Assembly (NCBI RefSeq): GCF_000819725.1
Contig: NZ_CDDH01000069.1
Location: forward strand, 142,705 to 206,704
Source of the DNA: Aeromonas australiensis
GTDB taxonomy: Bacteria; Pseudomonadota; Gammaproteobacteria; Enterobacterales; Aeromonadaceae
Direction: 5' to 3'
DNA: 64,000 nucleotides
Below the pieces are notes generated by a model, which saw only the letters and a program-made list of their open reading frames with translations, searched no databases and was not told the origin of the DNA. Made by a program: the position numbers and the translations under genes. This document shows positions 61,581 through 64,000 of this stretch, piece after piece. How positions within the stretch are numbered: position 1 is the stretch's first letter; each line of letters begins with the position of its first letter.

Positions 61581-63644
61581 TTAATAGAAGTCATCGGCGC
61601 CACAGATAAAGAGGCAACTGCTGCGCGGTTGGGCGAGATACTCCCGGGTCAGCCCTTCCAGCGGCATCCCGAAGGTGCAGATATCTTGTGGTGAGGGGAG
61701 GGCGGTATCGAGGATCCGCCGCCAGTAGCCGCCGACCCCCTTGGGGGGGCTTGGCAAGTTAAAGGTGAGTGGCTCCCAGTAGGCGTTGAATAGCACATAG
61801 AGCGCCAGCTTGGTCTCGCTCGACAGCGCCGACATGGCGATGGCATGGGAGTGGGCGCTGAAATCCGGTTGCATGGCGTTGACACCATGCCAGCAGATCT
61901 CGCTATGGCGCAGGATCTCGGTCAGTGACAGCGGCATGCTCTCTTGTTCGGGTCTATGGAACAGATGTTTGCGATACTGGATCAGCTCCTTCATAAATCG
62001 AAACATCTCCTGACCACGGCTACTGGGCCGCCAATCCATCCAGCAGGTCGGGTTGTCCTGGCAGTAACCATTATTGTTGCCATGCTGGGTGCGTAGCAGC
62101 TCATCCCCCATCAGCAGCATGGGGGAGCCTACCGAGAGCATAGTGGCCACCATCATATTCTTGGCTTGTCGCATACGCAGGGCATTGATCTGGGGGTCGT
62201 CTGTCACTCCTTCATGACCGTGATTCCAGCTGAAGTTGTGATCACAGCCATCGCGGTTCTGCTCGCCATTGGCTTCGTTATGTTTGTGGTTGTAGCTGGT
62301 CCAGTCCCACAGGGTGAAGCCGTCGTGACAGGTGACGAAGTTGATGCTCTTCTCCGGATCAGCATGGTGGTAGTGATAGATGTCGGGGCTGCCGCACAGC
62401 CGCTCGACAAATGCCCTGACGCTGTTGTCATCCCCACGCAGGAAGCGGCGTACATCATCCCTGAACTGGCCGTTCCACTCACGCCAGCGGGCGCCGGCGA
62501 GCGACCCCACTTGATAGAGGCCACCAGCGTCCCAGGCTTCGGCAATCAGCTTGATGTCGGCGATCTTGGGGTCGGTATCTATGGTACGCAAGGTGGGGGC
62601 ATTGGCCTGGGGCTGGCCTGATTCATCCCGTGACAAGATAGCTGCCAGATCGAAACGAAAACCATCGACATGCATCTCCTGACGCCAGAAGTGCAGGCTG
62701 TCCATAATCATTCGCAGTACCACCGGGTGGGCACCGTTGAAGGTATTGCCACAGCCCGAGTAGTTGGTGTCTTTCTGGTTGTTGTCGAGGATGTAGTAGG
62801 CCTCGTTGTCGATCCCCCGAAATGAAAAGGTCGGTCCATCAGCTCCGCCTTCTGCGGTATGGTTGTAAACCACATCCAGGATCACCTCGATATTGGCCTT
62901 GTGTAGCGCCTTGACCATATCGCGAAACTCGGTCAGCGGATCATCGCCGCAGGCGTATTGCGCGTGGGGGGCGAAAAAAGAGATAGGACTGTAACCCCAG
63001 TAGTTGGAGAGCCCTTTGGGCGCATCCTGGGGGTCGAACTGGAACACGGGCAACAATTCGACGGCGGTGACACCAAGAGATTGCAGATAGGGGATCTTCT
63101 CAATCAATCCCAGATAGGTGCCTCGCAGCGCCGGATCGACCCCCGAGTCTGGCGAGTTGGTAAAGCCACCCAAGTGGAGCTCGTAGATCACCGAGCGAGA
63201 GAGTGAATGGGCAGGGAGTTTGTCATCTTCCCAATCATAGTTACGGATGTCGACCACCCGGTTTTTGGCGCAATGAGCAAGATTGCAACCGGGGCGAGCC
63301 GCCGCCTGGCGATCAAAGTTGGGCCCCAGCTCAATTTGGCGCCCGTATGGGTCGAGCAGTACTTTTTCGCCATCGAAACGCGTGCCGCAATAGGGGCGCC
63401 ATGGACCATGAACCCGGTAGGCATAGCGTTGACCGACCGGCAGGCCCTCAATATGGATATGCCAGTAGTAGGCGGTGCGGTTGAGACGAGGGGAGAGCGG
63501 GATCACTTCCGGGGTCGCATCTTCTGCGCTTGCAAAGAGCAGCAGTTCAACCCGGCTGGCGAGACGAGCCCAGATAGCGAAGTTGACGCCGTTACTGTCG
63601 GGTGTGGCCCCCAACTGACGGCAGTGACCGGCGGAGATGCGCAT
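61581..63644 (-). CDS. glgX: Glycogen debranching enzyme GlgX (isoamylase type)
   Basis: 687 aa, GH13. Hydrolyses alpha-1,6 branches of phosphorylase-limit glycogen. N-terminal CBM48 (residues 10-100), then the catalytic barrel: VVYNHTAEG, nucleophile Asp in DGFRFDLAA, acid/base Glu in LIAEAWDAGG, third Asp in VTCHDGFTLWD. No other glg gene is adjacent, unlike E. coli, where glgX is within glgBXCAP. Confidence 0.92.
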   Translation of the reverse strand: MRISAGHCRQLGATPDSNGVNFAIWARLASRVELLLFASAEDATPEVIPLSPRLNRTAYYWHIHIEGLPVGQRYAYRVHGPWRPYCGTRFDGEKVLLDPYGRQIELGPNFDRQAAARPGCNLAHCAKNRVVDIRNYDWEDDKLPAHSLSRSVIYELHLGGFTNSPDSGVDPALRGTYLGLIEKIPYLQSLGVTAVELLPVFQFDPQDAPKGLSNYWGYSPISFFAPHAQYACGDDPLTEFRDMVKALHKANIEVILDVVYNHTAEGGADGPTFSFRGIDNEAYYILDNNQKDTNYSGCGNTFNGAHPVVLRMIMDSLHFWRQEMHVDGFRFDLAAILSRDESGQPQANAPTLRTIDTDPKIADIKLIAEAWDAGGLYQVGSLAGARWREWNGQFRDDVRRFLRGDDNSVRAFVERLCGSPDIYHYHHADPEKSINFVTCHDGFTLWDWTSYNHKHNEANGEQNRDGCDHNFSWNHGHEGVTDDPQINALRMRQAKNMMVATMLSVGSPMLLMGDELLRTQHGNNNGYCQDNPTCWMDWRPSSRGQEMFRFMKELIQYRKHLFHRPEQESMPLSLTEILRHSEICWHGVNAMQPDFSAHSHAIAMSALSSETKLALYVLFNAYWEPLTFNLPSPPKGVGGYWRRILDTALPSPQDICTFGMPLEGLTREYLAQPRSSCLFICGADDFY

Positions 63645-63797
63645 ATTTTACCTACCCAGATAAAGAGTGTTCACGTCATTGAGTGTAGTGGCGGATGCTC
63701 AGTACGGACTGATTGCCTGAAAAAACAGCACGATGCTGCTAATAGCCGCACTCTTTGTCTGATTAATCTACGAATAAACTTTTTTTGAGATATTTAC

Positions 63798-63825
63798 TTG
63801 CAATCTGTGCGCTGGCGCCTATTAT
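63798..63825 (+). promoter_or_regulatory. Promoter of tRNA-fMet
   Basis: TTGCAA and TATTAT separated by 16 bases, 14 bases before the tRNA. Confidence 0.65.
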
Positions 63826-63838
63826 TGGCGACCTCAGA

Positions 63839-63915
<77 letters not shown>

Positions 63916-64000
63916 ACTTTTCGTCAGCCTGCGATTGTTTAAGCAATCTGTGTAAACAATCGAAAGCAGACAAACACCACCAAGCTACTGCTCGGCTTGA

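Overview
The window looks like a contiguous piece of a gammaproteobacterial chromosome of about 60% G+C, most likely Aeromonas. That assignment is inference from remembered family sequences and gene order (cspD/clpS-clpA/infA/bpt-aat, lrp-ftsK-lolA-rarA-serS, cvpA-purF, adk-hemH, nrfABCDE, glpABC); no search was run. Most of it is core genome. I see no CRISPR array, rRNA operon, intact prophage or complete insertion sequence.

Layout. 1-6.3 kb: a hybrid sensor kinase cut by the window edge, then a heterodimeric ABC exporter (mdlAB-like). 6.3-8.6 kb: a lysine riboswitch ahead of an NhaC-type carrier (probable LysW). 8.7-11.3 kb: tdk, a QEGLA-motif protein and a YbjN-like gene. 11.3-13.1 kb: tRNA-Ser with a duplicated 5' half in its leader, a decayed tyrosine integrase just downstream, and a Pro-Arg-His tRNA operon facing it. 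13.3-19.1 kb: folD, then cspD, clpS-clpA, infA and bpt-aat. This groups the N-degron writers (Aat, Bpt), the reader (ClpS) and the unfoldase (ClpA). 19.1-24 kb: a glycine-zipper protein, a diguanylate cyclase, trxB, ald and lrp. 24-36 kb: ftsK, lolA, rarA, serS, cvpA, purF, miaE, adk, hemH and a MAPEG protein. 36-37.5 kb: a Nudix hydrolase and a DUF2268 protease-like protein.

37.5-50 kb is an anaerobic respiration block on the minus strand. It holds nrfABCDE plus a DsbE-like thioredoxin and a fused CcmH/CcmI-type heme-lyase subunit (nitrite to ammonium), then glpABC (anaerobic glycerol-3-phosphate dehydrogenase). A clear CRP-type site lies upstream of glpA, and a perfect-armed palindrome lies where the nrfA promoter should be. 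50-64 kb: ychJ, a chemoreceptor, an Mlc/NagC-like ROK regulator, a DTW-domain tRNA modification enzyme, a TSUP transporter, LysR/EamA/AraC genes, a YbjD-type OLD nuclease, an 8-bp tandem repeat, an orphan membrane protein, glgX and an initiator tRNA-Met.

No wholly new multi-gene system is evident. The points most worth a second look are the duplicated rarA start that makes a 26-codon overlapping upstream ORF, the tRNA-Ser half-gene in the tRNA-Ser leader, the octanucleotide repeat downstream of ybjD, and the unassigned palindrome at nrfA.
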